64,000 bases of DNA from an uncultured Akkermansia sp. (GCA_904501975.1 CAJGCZ010000005.1:8304-72303); one strand, 5' to 3'; shown: positions 7,609 to 16,826, counted from the first letter of the stretch. Numbers and translations are program-made. Notes: generated from the letters alone by a model not told the origin.

Positions 7609-7628
7609 ATGTTCGTGATGACGGGGCA

Positions 7629-7657
7629 AGTTTACAGTAAAATCGTATCATTGGCAA
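7629..7657 (-). promoter_or_regulatory. promoter of tRNA-Pro
   Basis: Minus-strand TTGCCA, 17 bp, TAAACT, placing the start about 14 nt upstream of the mature tRNA 5' end. Confidence 0.5.
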
Positions 7658-7752
7658 GCATAAAGTTAACTTTTTTTGTCATTTTGGGCGTGAAAACGGG
7701 GTAAAAAGGGGAGTTTCATGCTGAGAAGGGGCGGAAATAGGGGATAAACAGG

Positions 7753-7784
7753 ATGCCCACCCCTCTGCGCGGAGGGGTGGGCAT
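7753..7784 (-). terminator. hairpin downstream of the TolA-like gene
   Basis: Perfect 13-bp stem ATGCCCACCCCTC / GAGGGGTGGGCAT with a 6-nt loop, 35 bp past the stop at 7820. No long U-tract follows. Between it and tRNA-Pro only the tRNA promoter is seen. Confidence 0.55.
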
Positions 7785-7819
7785 GGATAAAGTGATTGTG
7801 CTTTGCGGGAATGGGGGGA

Positions 7820-10000
7820 TTACTCCTCGAGCTCCATGCGCTTAGCGTGCTTGGCCGTGTTGGCGGCGTTCTTGAGCTCGTTTTCCTTAATCGTGTTGCG
7901 TGTCGTTTCAACAAGGCGTGCGAGCTGGTTGTGTCTGTGGCTACCGTGGGTGGCGTTGCACTCTGCCTCAATGTCGTTGAGGATAGAATCAATCCAATCA
8001 TGGTATTCCTTACAGGAGGCGAGGTTCTTGACCACTTTTTCCTTTTGCAGGAAGATGCGGTTGAGCTTATCGTACTCAGCTTGGGCGGTTGCGTCGTCCG
8101 GGTTTTCGTCCACGGCAATGAGCAGCTCCTGCATGCGGGAGGTGTCGGCGTTGAAGTCGCTGTAGGCATCGTTGAGGAGCTTCTTGGCGTCTTCAATGCT
8201 GCGGGCGCGGTCCTGGGTGAGCACCTTCATGATGACGGCATCCATCGTGGCAATGTACTTGGCTTCGGCTTCGTCGTCTTCATTGCAGGTGCCGCGCAGT
8301 TCTTTGATGTAGCTGACGATATCGTCTTGCTGCCAGGAGCCGAAGAAGTAGCTGTACTTCTGCCAGTTCTTCTTGTCGGACATCTTGCCCTTGTAGTATT
8401 CCAGCGCTTCGGGAACGCAAGAGAAGGCGAGCATGCGCATAATGTTCTGGGTGCCCAGCTTGTCTTCGTCGCCCTTCACGATGTCGTAGATTTGCTTGCC
8501 GATTTCCTGCTTTTTGCCCATGTCGTCCATCTTCTTGAAGAGAGAGAGCATGTAGGCGCGCATGGCGTTGTTAAGGTTGCCGTCCAAATCCTTAATCTTG
8601 AGGTAATTGATAACCTTATCCACATCCTTGGTGGTGGCAAGGCGTTCCTTGTACGTCCAGATAACGGTGAGCACCTCGGCATCGTCCTTCGGGTTGAGGG
8701 GCTTAGCCAAGTCGTTCAGCTTCTTATTAAGGTTCTTAATGTTGGATTTGGTGAGGCGGTCGAGCAGCTCATCCAGCAGCTCCGGGTGCATCTTGGTGGC
8801 GTTTGCAGCGAGGGTTTTGAACACTTGGTTGCAAATCTTGCTGTCCAACTCAGAGGCAATGCCGAGCAAAACGCAGGCGTGCATGGCGGTGCCCACAGTG
8901 TTGGGGCCATAACGCAGGTTGCCGGTTTCGTCTGTTTCATCGTGGTTAAGGATGATGTGGAGCAGGAGGTCGGCATCTTCCTTGGTGCACTTAATGTCCA
9001 CATTCTTTGCCTTGGCGTCTTCCAGGTTAAATACTTCCTTCTGGTTAATGTCGATGGCGCGGTAGAGAACGGCCTTAATCTTTTCGCGGTCTTTCTCAAT
9101 GGCGGCGACATCTGCCTTGGAGGATTGGACCATGGTGAATACCACACCGGCCATAACGGCAAGAACACCGCAGGCAATGTAGAATACAGGCTTCTTGTGG
9201 AAGGGCTTCTTGCTGGTTTCGTATTGCAGCTTCTCCATGGTGGCCTGGTAGTGAGCCATTTCTTCCTCCGTCATGGCTACTTCTTCCTCTGCGCCTTCGG
9301 GGGCATCTGTAATGGTGGGAGGGGGCGGTGTGCCGGGAGGCAGCGGGGTGGATGCTGCGGGAGCGGGACGCTGTGCTGCCGGTTTGGGGCTCAGTGCGGG
9401 TTTAGCGGTGCTAAGAGCGGGCTTGGCGGCACCGGGGCGGGCAACGGAGAGCTTGGGGCCGGCGGCCTTGGTAGGCGCGGGGCGGGCCGTGGCAAGCTTG
9501 GGAGCTGCTACGGTTTTAGTGGGGGCGGAAACAGGTTGCGGGGCGGCGACGATGGCCGGGGCTTCTTCTTCTGCAGCAGCGGCGGCAGCAGCAGCTTGTG
9601 CCTCGGCCTCAGCTTGGGCGGCTGCAGCGGCGGCGGCTTCTGCTTCTGCCTGGGCAGCGGCTGCTGCGGCAGCTTCAGCCTCTGCTTGGGCTTGCATTTG
9701 AGCTTCGTACTCGGCCATCTGGCGGTTGTACTCCTCCATTTGTCGGTTATATTCCTCCATCTGGCGCTCGTATTCCTGCTGAGCCTTGATGGCTTCTTCA
9801 TCCACAGCGGGTTCGGGGGTTACCTCGGCAGGAGCGGGAGCCGGAGCAGGTGCGGCGGCCGGCTGCGGTGTTTTCGGGGCAATGGTGCGACCACCGGCGC
9901 CAAGCAGAGTAACGCGCTTGGTGGGAACGGTGCCGCTGTTGAGGAGCACGCGGCGGGGAGCAGCGGCCGGGGCTACGGTTTTAAGTTTAGGATCAGCCAT
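7820..10000 (-). CDS. TolA-like Ala/Pro/Glu-rich single-helix membrane protein, unknown function
   Basis: The 726-residue product is not in a family I can name. Residues 1-65 are Ala/Pro-rich. About 66-145 form a charged coiled coil (repeats of YNRQMEEYNRQMAEYE, then alternating QAEAEAAAAAAA blocks), followed by an Ala/Pro/Lys linker. One transmembrane helix, FYIACGVLAVMAGVVFTMV, lies near residue 275 and has basic residues (TSKKPFHKK) before it. The remaining 430 residues are a hydrophilic helical domain. The positive-inside rule puts the low-complexity half in the cytoplasm and the helical domain outside. TolA-like composition is only a resemblance. It is monocistronic. Confidence 0.85.
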   Translation of the reverse strand: MADPKLKTVAPAAAPRRVLLNSGTVPTKRVTLLGAGGRTIAPKTPQPAAAPAPAPAPAEVTPEPAVDEEAIKAQQEYERQMEEYNRQMEEYNRQMAEYEAQMQAQAEAEAAAAAAAQAEAEAAAAAAAQAEAEAQAAAAAAAAEEEAPAIVAAPQPVSAPTKTVAAPKLATARPAPTKAAGPKLSVARPGAAKPALSTAKPALSPKPAAQRPAPAASTPLPPGTPPPPTITDAPEGAEEEVAMTEEEMAHYQATMEKLQYETSKKPFHKKPVFYIACGVLAVMAGVVFTMVQSSKADVAAIEKDREKIKAVLYRAIDINQKEVFNLEDAKAKNVDIKCTKEDADLLLHIILNHDETDETGNLRYGPNTVGTAMHACVLLGIASELDSKICNQVFKTLAANATKMHPELLDELLDRLTKSNIKNLNKKLNDLAKPLNPKDDAEVLTVIWTYKERLATTKDVDKVINYLKIKDLDGNLNNAMRAYMLSLFKKMDDMGKKQEIGKQIYDIVKGDEDKLGTQNIMRMLAFSCVPEALEYYKGKMSDKKNWQKYSYFFGSWQQDDIVSYIKELRGTCNEDDEAEAKYIATMDAVIMKVLTQDRARSIEDAKKLLNDAYSDFNADTSRMQELLIAVDENPDDATAQAEYDKLNRIFLQKEKVVKNLASCKEYHDWIDSILNDIEAECNATHGSHRHNQLARLVETTRNTIKENELKNAANTAKHAKRMELEE

Positions 10001-10082
10001 AAAAAGAGAGATTGGTGTTAAGCTACTGGGGCTATTCTATCTTTTTTTTAGTCGGATTGCAATCACGGAATTCATGTGAGGC

Positions 10083-11105
10083 TTAATTTTGCTGATTTTC
10101 CTTGTGGTGGCCGTGGCAACGGAGGCGCAGAATGAGGAGTCCGCAGAGGCACAGAAGGGTGATTGCGTAGGTGGTAGCGGCGGGTAACAGCGGCAGGTTG
10201 CCTTGCAGGGTGGAGTCTACCGGGGCTGCGAGGGCTCCCCAGTTGTAGAGGAGAACGGAAAGGATGGCCATGGCACCGACCGTGCGTTGCACGGCGTGTT
10301 TTTGGCGAAGTGCCGGAATCAGCAAGGCGATAAGGGGAAGCAGCAGAAGGCTGTTGGCCCAGAGCTTGAGCTCCATCCATCCCTCAGAAAATAGGGTGGG
10401 GCCGGTGGGGTAACTGATGATGAGTTGTGAGAATCCCGTAGCATAGAGGGAGAGTGCCAAGGCGGTAATGGTGAGCCACACAAAGGGGGTGTTGGATGTT
10501 TGCCCTCCGGCGGGTAGAAGCAGGATGGCGCCCAGCGGAAGCAGGAGGGCTAAGGCTACGAAATCGATGGGGAGCCCGTTCCACCAGAATTGCCCGGCCA
10601 TAAGCCCGACTGCGGAGCTCATGAGCATGGCAAGTGTGCCCTTGCGGTAAGGGAGGTAGGTGTTGAATAAGCGGACTGCAATCATGGTGCCTAGGCCGAT
10701 GAGGAGCAGAAGTCTGTAATTTTCTGCGCTGTAAAGGCTGCTGCTGTTGGGGGATGGCATACCCAACCACGGGAAGATGCACGGAAGGGCTGCATAGCAG
10801 GTGCCCAAGGTGACCCAGCCGCACCACAGTCCGGCATCTGCCAAAAGGTTGAGGCGGCGTGTGGGTACCCAGTCTGCTCCGCACAGCGGAAGAATGGCTC
10901 GCCAAAATTCTGCCCCCAGGCCTAAGGCAACTACGGCGAGCCCTGCAGCAAAAATGGCTGTGGGGAGGGCGAATACCATATCGTAGACGGGGACGAGCCC
11001 CAGCATTTTACCGGTATCGGTGGGTGGGGTGCCCAGTGTGTGCTGAATGGAGGTGGCAGCTAAGAGGGCGAATAAGACTAACAGTACCAGAAAGGCGCGT
11101 TTCAT
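10083..11105 (-). CDS. polytopic membrane protein of the NrfD/cytochrome c operon
   Basis: Third gene of a translationally coupled trio; its ATG overlaps the cytochrome c stop by 4 bp. The 340 residues include about nine hydrophobic segments, beginning with FLVLLVLFALLAATSI and ending with an ALLIL-type helix and a His-rich tail (RCHGHHKENQQN). In alternative complex III operons the position after the monohaem cytochrome is often taken by a second integral subunit (ActF), and that is the most likely relationship. I see no motif that proves it. It may bind quinol together with the NrfD protein. Confidence 0.75.
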   Translation of the reverse strand: MKRAFLVLLVLFALLAATSIQHTLGTPPTDTGKMLGLVPVYDMVFALPTAIFAAGLAVVALGLGAEFWRAILPLCGADWVPTRRLNLLADAGLWCGWVTLGTCYAALPCIFPWLGMPSPNSSSLYSAENYRLLLLIGLGTMIAVRLFNTYLPYRKGTLAMLMSSAVGLMAGQFWWNGLPIDFVALALLLPLGAILLLPAGGQTSNTPFVWLTITALALSLYATGFSQLIISYPTGPTLFSEGWMELKLWANSLLLLPLIALLIPALRQKHAVQRTVGAMAILSVLLYNWGALAAPVDSTLQGNLPLLPAATTYAITLLCLCGLLILRLRCHGHHKENQQN

Positions 11106-11548
11106 TGTTGTTGAAAATGGGTGAGGATGTGGTGAATGAGGGAGTCGATTTCCGTTTCCTGTAGTTTGTTGTGAAAGGCGGGCATGGCTCCGCGTCCCTC
11201 GCGGAGGGATTGCTTGAGCTCCGGGGCGGATTTGCGGATGGTGGTGAGATTGCCGACGGCGGGCATGCCGGGGTAGGCGGCTGTGTAGCTTTGTCCGTTG
11301 CCGTTAGCGCCGTGGCAGACGGCGCAATGGTTGGTGAATAGCTGTGCCGCTTCCCTTGGTGCGGGTGGCGGACCGAATGGTACTGTGCCAACGGGCGGCG
11401 CTGCCGCAGGGTGGGCTGCGGTGGGGGGGAGTGCCATGTCTTGCACGAGTAGAACGGGCTCGCGTGCGATGCTTACCTGCTGCAGGAGTAGCAGGGTGAG
11501 CAGCCCAATGAGGCAGAGCAGGGCAATAACGCTGAGGCGGGTTTTCAT
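11102..11548 (-). CDS. membrane-anchored monohaem cytochrome c
   Basis: The 148-residue product has an N-terminal helix (VIALLCLIGLLTLLLLQQ) that anchors or exports it, a Pro/Ala-rich linker, and a class I cytochrome c domain with haem motif CAVCH (Cys75, Cys78, His79). Met122 in GRGAMPAF is the likely sixth ligand. Electron carrier in the periplasm. It overlaps by 4 bp both the NrfD gene before it and the membrane-protein gene after it, so the three products are probably made in equal amounts as one complex, like ActE of alternative complex III. Confidence 0.9.
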   Translation of the reverse strand: MKTRLSVIALLCLIGLLTLLLLQQVSIAREPVLLVQDMALPPTAAHPAAAPPVGTVPFGPPPAPREAAQLFTNHCAVCHGANGNGQSYTAAYPGMPAVGNLTTIRKSAPELKQSLREGRGAMPAFHNKLQETEIDSLIHHILTHFQQQ

Positions 11549-12876
11549 GCTTGGCGGGTGGCTCGTATATAGTTAATGTAGACACCGAGCCCGGCTCCTA
11601 ACAAAAGCAGGACAAACAGGGCGGGTATGTAGTAGAAAAATCCTTGCGGGCTGCTGCCTGCGGCACCGGCGGTGTCGGCCGTTTGGGTGAAGACGGCCCA
11701 GAGGCAAGCGAGGAGAAGACTAATGATGGAGCCGAACAGGGCGGCGCGGCGTGGTGAGGTGGGGGGCGTGTGGCTGAGGTGGGCGCGTGGGTCTGCTTGC
11801 TCTGCCGGCATGCGAGGGGCAATGAGGAGGAAAAGTGCCAGAAAAAGGCCGGCACTGCCCAGCAGCATGGCGACATCCACCGAGCTGGGCGAGTAGGTGC
11901 CACCGGCTGCATGCAGGGAGCGCTCGATGATGATTTGGACGCGCTCTTGCCACATGCCGATGAGTATGCCGATGCTGATGAGGGCTACAACGAGGCGGTT
12001 GTGGCGCAGCTTGCGGATGCTGAGGATGCCGAGGGGTAAGGCCACGTTGAGCAGGAGCATGAGGGCGTAACCGGTGCCCCAATGCCGGGGCTCGGTGACG
12101 AGCTCGTACAGATAGAATAAACCCATAGCCCCGCTGAGTGCGGCGGTGAGTGTGGACAGTTTGGCGATGAGCCCGATGCGGCTACGCCGCCACAGAGCAA
12201 TAAGCTGCACGGCGGCCATGCCGGAAAGCAGTGCCCCGCATACGAAGTAGGGGGGGATGATGACGCTCTGCCACCGCAGGGTAAGAGCAAAATCACTGCC
12301 GACTACGCTGTGCACGGTGATGACCAGGGGAGTGAGAATGCCTGCCATGAGTAGGCTGCTGTGTGCCCAGAGGGTGCGGTGCGAGGGGCGCTTTTCTCCC
12401 TGCATGCCCATGAGCCAAAAGAGTACGGAGAGCAGAAAATAGGAGGAAATGGCGGCGGCGTCCCACAGGAGGGCTGATGCCATCTCCGGCCATACGCCGG
12501 TGGGGACTCGGATGGGCGCCATTTGCCATATCATGTATGCGCGCCCTACGTGAATGAGCGGAAAGACGGCGGCGGTGCAGACGGCGCAGAGGGTCATGAG
12601 CTCGGCATGGCGGGCAATGCCGCGGCGCCAGCGTTTGCCGGTGAGCAGAAGAATGGCGGAGATGAGTGTGCCGGCGTGCCCTAAGCCAATCCAGAAGACA
12701 AAGAGGACGATGTCCCACCCCCAGGGGACGTGGTTGTTGACTCCTAGTACACCTACGCCTTCGGTGGCAATGCGGATGGCGCTCCACCCCAGCCCCCATG
12801 CCGCCAAGAGCAAGCACAAGACCACCGTTACGGTGTAACGGTGTGGCTTGGTGCAGGTGGAGGGCCGGTGGCTCAT
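11545..12876 (-). CDS. NrfD/PsrC-family quinol-interacting membrane subunit
   Basis: Integral membrane subunit that exchanges electrons with quinones. About ten transmembrane helices are visible in 443 residues. The family signature follows helix 1: NNHVPWGWDIVLFVFWIGLG and then HAGTLISAILLL, with further conserved features (PLIHVGR, WDAAAISSYFLLSV, HSVVGSDFA). It is closest in flavour to ActC of alternative complex III. The frame is open to 13206, but the start at 12876 (MSHRPST) is chosen because the longer start would overlap the divergent adaptor gene. Odd: the usual iron-sulphur and multihaem partners (ActA/ActB) are absent. Confidence 0.9.
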   Translation of the reverse strand: MSHRPSTCTKPHRYTVTVVLCLLLAAWGLGWSAIRIATEGVGVLGVNNHVPWGWDIVLFVFWIGLGHAGTLISAILLLTGKRWRRGIARHAELMTLCAVCTAAVFPLIHVGRAYMIWQMAPIRVPTGVWPEMASALLWDAAAISSYFLLSVLFWLMGMQGEKRPSHRTLWAHSSLLMAGILTPLVITVHSVVGSDFALTLRWQSVIIPPYFVCGALLSGMAAVQLIALWRRSRIGLIAKLSTLTAALSGAMGLFYLYELVTEPRHWGTGYALMLLLNVALPLGILSIRKLRHNRLVVALISIGILIGMWQERVQIIIERSLHAAGGTYSPSSVDVAMLLGSAGLFLALFLLIAPRMPAEQADPRAHLSHTPPTSPRRAALFGSIISLLLACLWAVFTQTADTAGAAGSSPQGFFYYIPALFVLLLLGAGLGVYINYIRATRQA

Positions 12877-12969
12877 ACGGGCTGTATTGTAGCAGACGAA
12901 AGACGGCACCGCAAGCAGCAAAGCCACTTGTTTTTGAATGTTACTGTGGCGTGGGGGTGTACTTATGGT

Positions 12970-14097
12970 ATGACGGATAAAAAAATGGTGTTCTTGATAG
13001 CCTTGCTGGCACTGACGGGGTGTGAGCCGAAGCCGCGTGCAGGCGTTGCAGCCTTGCCTGAGTATGCGGTGCAAACCGTGCACCCTAGCGTGCAGGATGT
13101 GACGATTTACTGCGAGTGGATTGGCCGCTTGGAGGCAGAGGTTACTGCTGAGGTGCTGCCGCATGTGGAGGGCTATGTGAAACAGCGATGTTTTGCCAAC
13201 GGGCAAACGGTACAGAAGGGACAGGTGCTTTATTTATTAGATGACTCTTTGTATGCCGAGGCTTTGAGCCGGGCCCGCCAAGAGGAAACTGAGGCTGCGG
13301 CTCAGGCACGCGAGGCTCAGGAAAATGTGGAGTATTACCGCCCGCTGGTGCAGGATGGTGCGGTGGCGCGACAAACATTTACGGAGGCGCTGCGTGGCGC
13401 TGAAGCTGCTGATGCGGCCTTGGCTGCGGCGCGAGCTGCTGTGGAAAGTGCACAAACGAATGTGGATTATTGCACGTTGCGCTCGCCGCTGAATGGTATT
13501 GCCGGGTTTGCTGATGCAGATGTGGGAAGCTATGTGTCGCCCAACGGAAATCCGATGGTGACGGTGAGCTGTATAGAGCCGATGCGGGTGACATTCAGTA
13601 TCACTGAGCAGGATTGGCTGAACCAGGGTGGGGTACAGGGTGCGTTGCGACCCGGGGCGGAGTTGGAGGTGGTATTAGCCAATGGTAATGTATACCCTCA
13701 CCGCGCTGTGATTACAGGCGTGGATAATGTGGTGGCAGATACAATGGGAACTTTGCAGATGGATGCGCGGGTACCTAATGAGGGTGATTTGCTGCGCCCG
13801 GGGATGTTTGTGAATGTGCGTGCCGCGGTGAAGGTGCTGAATGGTGCGATGATGGTGCCTGTAGGGGCTATTGTTGCGCAGCAAGGGAAGCAATTTGTGC
13901 TGGTGACGGAGGCGAGCGGAAAGGTAAAGCTTGTTCCCGTGACAACGGGGGTGACCCGACAGGGCTTAATTGTGGTGCAGGGAGCACTGAAACCACAGGA
14001 CTGTGTTGTGACGGTAGGCACGCAGCAAGCGCTGATGGCTTTGGCTGGGCGTGCTAAGTTGCACGTGTTGACTCCTGCGCAGGGAGGTAAAGATTAA
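12970..14097 (+). CDS. RND-type efflux adaptor (membrane fusion protein) lipoprotein
   Basis: Periplasmic adaptor of a tripartite efflux pump. The start at 12970 gives a lipoprotein signal, MTDKKMVFLIALLALTGC, with Cys18 as the lipidated residue. Then come the barrel-sandwich halves (VEGYVKQRCFANGQTVQKGQVLY and LRSPLNGIAGFADADVGSYV) around an Ala/Glu-rich hairpin, and beta-barrel and membrane-proximal parts (LQMDARVPNEGDLLRPGMFV). 375 residues, typical for AcrA/MexA. Odd: no RND transporter or outer-membrane channel follows; the next gene is convergent with a 4-bp overlap. It may serve a pump encoded elsewhere. Confidence 0.92.
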   Translation: MTDKKMVFLIALLALTGCEPKPRAGVAALPEYAVQTVHPSVQDVTIYCEWIGRLEAEVTAEVLPHVEGYVKQRCFANGQTVQKGQVLYLLDDSLYAEALSRARQEETEAAAQAREAQENVEYYRPLVQDGAVARQTFTEALRGAEAADAALAAARAAVESAQTNVDYCTLRSPLNGIAGFADADVGSYVSPNGNPMVTVSCIEPMRVTFSITEQDWLNQGGVQGALRPGAELEVVLANGNVYPHRAVITGVDNVVADTMGTLQMDARVPNEGDLLRPGMFVNVRAAVKVLNGAMMVPVGAIVAQQGKQFVLVTEASGKVKLVPVTTGVTRQGLIVVQGALKPQDCVVTVGTQQALMALAGRAKLHVLTPAQGGKD

Positions 14098-14621
14098 GAT
14101 GCTTCGGTAGCCGGGGTGAGGCGTTCTCCTTGGCTGATGGTATTCGTTATGTAGTCGAGCTCATCTGCGGGGAGGGTGCCGTCGTTGGCGTAAAAAATCA
14201 AATCATAAAAGCTGCCTTTTTCGAAACATCCCCAATCATGAAAGGTGAAGGTGATGCCGATGGCGTTGTTGTTGCTGAGGTGAACGAGAACCCCGCCGTC
14301 TGTGTCATCGTAGATACCGTTGAGCTGCTCTTTGTCCCATGTGGGCGGTATTGCTACCGGGATGGCATGAGCCGGAAGTTGCGGGCAGTGGAAAAATTGA
14401 CGATGCGCATTCATGTGAATGATGCCTCCATCGTGTGCGAACCAATATTCTTTTTGGGGTGAGGTGCCGGCGTAGCGCAGCGTGGTGATGATGCTTTTTA
14501 GAAGGTAGCGGAAGGAGTGGCTACGGAACGCACGGAGGTGGAAGCGTGCCTCATGCAGTTTATGAAAGAGTCGTTTTATTCCCCGCGGCGGAGGGATGAT
14601 TCTTTCATAAACCGCAATCAT
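14094..14621 (-). CDS. hypothetical protein, last gene of the gatCA-thiD operon
   Basis: The 175-residue product matches no family I recognise. It is soluble, has no signal peptide, and has a basic N-terminal half (RLFHKLHEARFHLRAFRSHSFRYLL). The more hydrophobic C-terminal half carries aromatic and acidic patches (GITFTFHDWGCFEKGSFYD). It starts 3 bp after the thiD stop, so it is cotranscribed, and converges with the adaptor gene, overlapping it by 4 bp. Confidence 0.75.
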   Translation of the reverse strand: MIAVYERIIPPPRGIKRLFHKLHEARFHLRAFRSHSFRYLLKSIITTLRYAGTSPQKEYWFAHDGGIIHMNAHRQFFHCPQLPAHAIPVAIPPTWDKEQLNGIYDDTDGGVLVHLSNNNAIGITFTFHDWGCFEKGSFYDLIFYANDGTLPADELDYITNTISQGERLTPATEAS

Positions 14622-14624
14622 GTT

Positions 14625-15407
14625 TTATACATGGTGGTTGACAGCCCAGAGGTCTCCCAGTTGGTGAGAGGTGGCAATGGACTTGGTGATGTATCGGAGG
14701 GAGAGCTCTACCGCCTGCACGAGGTTGTGCCCGTGGGCGAGATGAGCGGCTACGGCGCTGGACAGGGTGCAGCCTGTGCCGTGGGTGGAGATGCCCAGTG
14801 TGCGAGGGTGAGACCAGCGATGGGCGGTGCCGTCTTTTTGCACCAAGATATCGGTGCAGGTGTTGCTGCCTAAGTGACCGCCTTTGGCCAGCACGGCGCA
14901 ATTGTATTTTTGGGAAAGAACGGTGGCGGCTTGTTGCAGGTCGTCTGCCGTGGAGATGGGTTCTGTTGTGCCGAGCAGGCGCTGCAGTTCATCCAAGTTG
15001 GGCGTGAGCACGGTGGTGCGGGGCATGAGGCTTTGCTCGTACACGCTGATGGCTGCTTGGAGTATGAGCGGCTCGCCGGCGGTGGCAATCATGACGGGAT
15101 CCACCACGATGGGACCGCTGTAGTCGTTAAGCGCGGCTACAACGGCTTGGACTATCTCCGGGCTATAAAGCATGCCGGTTTTGATGGCGGCTACGGGGAA
15201 GTGCTGTAGGCAGATGCGCACTTGGTCGGCCACGAATTGAGGCTCCATGGCAACGATGCCTTCCACTTTGCCGGGAACCTCGCTCACGACGCAGGTGACT
15301 GCTGTGAGCGGATAGCAGCCCAAGGCAAAGCCTGCCTTGAGGTCTGCCTGGAGTCCGGCCCCGGCGGAGCAATCTGAACCGGCGATGCTGAGATAGACGG
15401 GGGTCAT
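14625..15407 (-). CDS. thiD: hydroxymethylpyrimidine/phosphomethylpyrimidine kinase
   Basis: Phosphorylates HMP and HMP-phosphate with ATP to give the pyrimidine half of thiamine. The 260 residues show the ribokinase-like signature SIAGSDCSAGAGLQADLK at the start, VVDPVMIATAGEPL, VLTPNLDELQRLLG, and the catalytic GISTHGTGCTLSSAVAAHLA with its anion-hole GTGC. The ATG overlaps the gatA stop by 4 bp, so it is coupled to gatA. No other thiamine genes are nearby. Confidence 0.95.
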   Translation of the reverse strand: MTPVYLSIAGSDCSAGAGLQADLKAGFALGCYPLTAVTCVVSEVPGKVEGIVAMEPQFVADQVRICLQHFPVAAIKTGMLYSPEIVQAVVAALNDYSGPIVVDPVMIATAGEPLILQAAISVYEQSLMPRTTVLTPNLDELQRLLGTTEPISTADDLQQAATVLSQKYNCAVLAKGGHLGSNTCTDILVQKDGTAHRWSHPRTLGISTHGTGCTLSSAVAAHLAHGHNLVQAVELSLRYITKSIATSHQLGDLWAVNHHV

Positions 15408-16810
15408 GCGAATGCTTGTTCGAGGGCTGAAGCGATACGCACGAGGTCTGCCTCTGCGAAGTGTTTACCGAGCAACTGAATGCCGACTGGGAGACCGCCG
15501 TTTTGCGGGGTGGGAATGGAAATGCCGGGGAGACCTGCCAGGTTGGCCGGGATGGTGTAGATGTCTGCCAAGTAGATTTGCAGCGGGGTCATGTTCTTGT
15601 CGTCCATGAGCGGGGCTGCTGTGGGAGCAACGGGGCCCAAGATGAAATCCACCTTGTTGAAGGCATCGGCAAAGTCCTGTGCTACCAGAGCACGCACTTT
15701 TTGAGCCTTGGCGTAGTAGGCATCGTAGAAGCCGCTGGAGAGTACATAGGTGCCCAAGATGATGCGGCGCTTTACCTCCGGGCCGAACCCTTCTGCGCGG
15801 GAACGGCTGTAGAGGTCGTCCAACCCATTGGTGTTTTCTGCTCGGTAGCCATAGCGAATACCATCGAAACGGGAAAGGTTGGAGGAGGCTTCCGCACACG
15901 CTATAATATAATAGGCGGAGACGACTGCCTCGGAGTGCGGGAGTGAGATTTCAACAATCTCGGCACCGAGTTCCGTCAGTTTGCTAACAGCTGCGTTGAT
16001 GGCGGCTGTTACCTCCGGGGCGTTGCCGCTGCTGAGGTATTCCTTCGGCAGACCGATGCGTACGCCGGCGATGCTTTGTCCAATCTTGGCGGTGAAGTCC
16101 TCTGTGGGGTGAGGGGAGGAGGTGGAGTCCTTGGCATCGTGGCCGCACATGCAGTTGAGGAGTAGGGCTGCGTCTTCTACATTATGGGTAAGCGGTCCGA
16201 TTTGGTCCAAGGAAGAGGCGAAGGCAACAAGGCCATATCGGGAGATGCGCCCGTAGGTGGGTTTCATGCCGACAATGCCGCAGTGCGAGGCGGGTTGGCG
16301 GATGGAGCCGCCGGTGTCGGAGCCGAGGGCGGCGATGGCCATGCCGGCAGCTACTGCTGCTGCAGAACCGCTCGAGGAACCACCGGGAACATGACCGGGG
16401 GCGGCGGGGTTGTGGGTAACTCCGTAGGCGGAGTTTTTGCCGGCTGAGCCCATGGCGAATTCGTCCATGTTGGCACGGCCAAAGGGAATGGCGCCGAAGT
16501 TGCGCAGCTTGGTGACGGCTGTGGCATCGTAGGGAGAGACGAAATTGTGCAACATGTGAGATGCACAGCGCGTGGGCTCGCCCTTAAGGCAGATGTTGTC
16601 TTTGATGGCGATGGGGATGCCGCCAAGGGGCAGGGTGACATCTGCTGTTGCAGCGGCTGCTAAGGCGGCGTCGGTGTCCCATGAGATGTAGGCGTTGATG
16701 GCCGGGTTCTTTACCTCGGTGATACGGGCGAGCTCTTGCACGAGCTCTGTGGGAGAAATTTCGCCGGAGGTCAGTTTAGCGCGCCAGTATGAAATGGTTC
16801 CGTGTTGCAT
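15404..16810 (-). CDS. gatA: aspartyl/glutamyl-tRNA amidotransferase subunit A
   Basis: Amidase that releases ammonia from glutamine or asparagine for converting Glu-tRNA(Gln) or Asp-tRNA(Asn) to the amide. The 468 residues carry the amidase signature with the Ser-cisSer-Lys triad: Lys70 in IPIAIKDNICLKG, the serines of VPGGSSSGSAAAVAAG (145-147), and Ser169 in GSDTGGSIRQPA. Length is normal. It lies 16 bp after gatC in one operon. gatB is not in the window and must be elsewhere. Confidence 0.97.
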   Translation of the reverse strand: MQHGTISYWRAKLTSGEISPTELVQELARITEVKNPAINAYISWDTDAALAAAATADVTLPLGGIPIAIKDNICLKGEPTRCASHMLHNFVSPYDATAVTKLRNFGAIPFGRANMDEFAMGSAGKNSAYGVTHNPAAPGHVPGGSSSGSAAAVAAGMAIAALGSDTGGSIRQPASHCGIVGMKPTYGRISRYGLVAFASSLDQIGPLTHNVEDAALLLNCMCGHDAKDSTSSPHPTEDFTAKIGQSIAGVRIGLPKEYLSSGNAPEVTAAINAAVSKLTELGAEIVEISLPHSEAVVSAYYIIACAEASSNLSRFDGIRYGYRAENTNGLDDLYSRSRAEGFGPEVKRRIILGTYVLSSGFYDAYYAKAQKVRALVAQDFADAFNKVDFILGPVAPTAAPLMDDKNMTPLQIYLADIYTIPANLAGLPGISIPTPQNGGLPVGIQLLGKHFAEADLVRIASALEQAFA

Positions 16811-16826
16811 GGATGGGGAAGGTGGG

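Noticed and set aside
7796..10021. 741-codon open frame on the plus strand opposite the TolA-like gene
   Set aside because: Antisense shadow; composition is that of the complement of an Ala/Glu-rich gene, with no start context or family features.
12877..13206. Longer start for the NrfD gene
   Set aside because: It would overlap the divergent adaptor gene and add a segment without membrane or family features.
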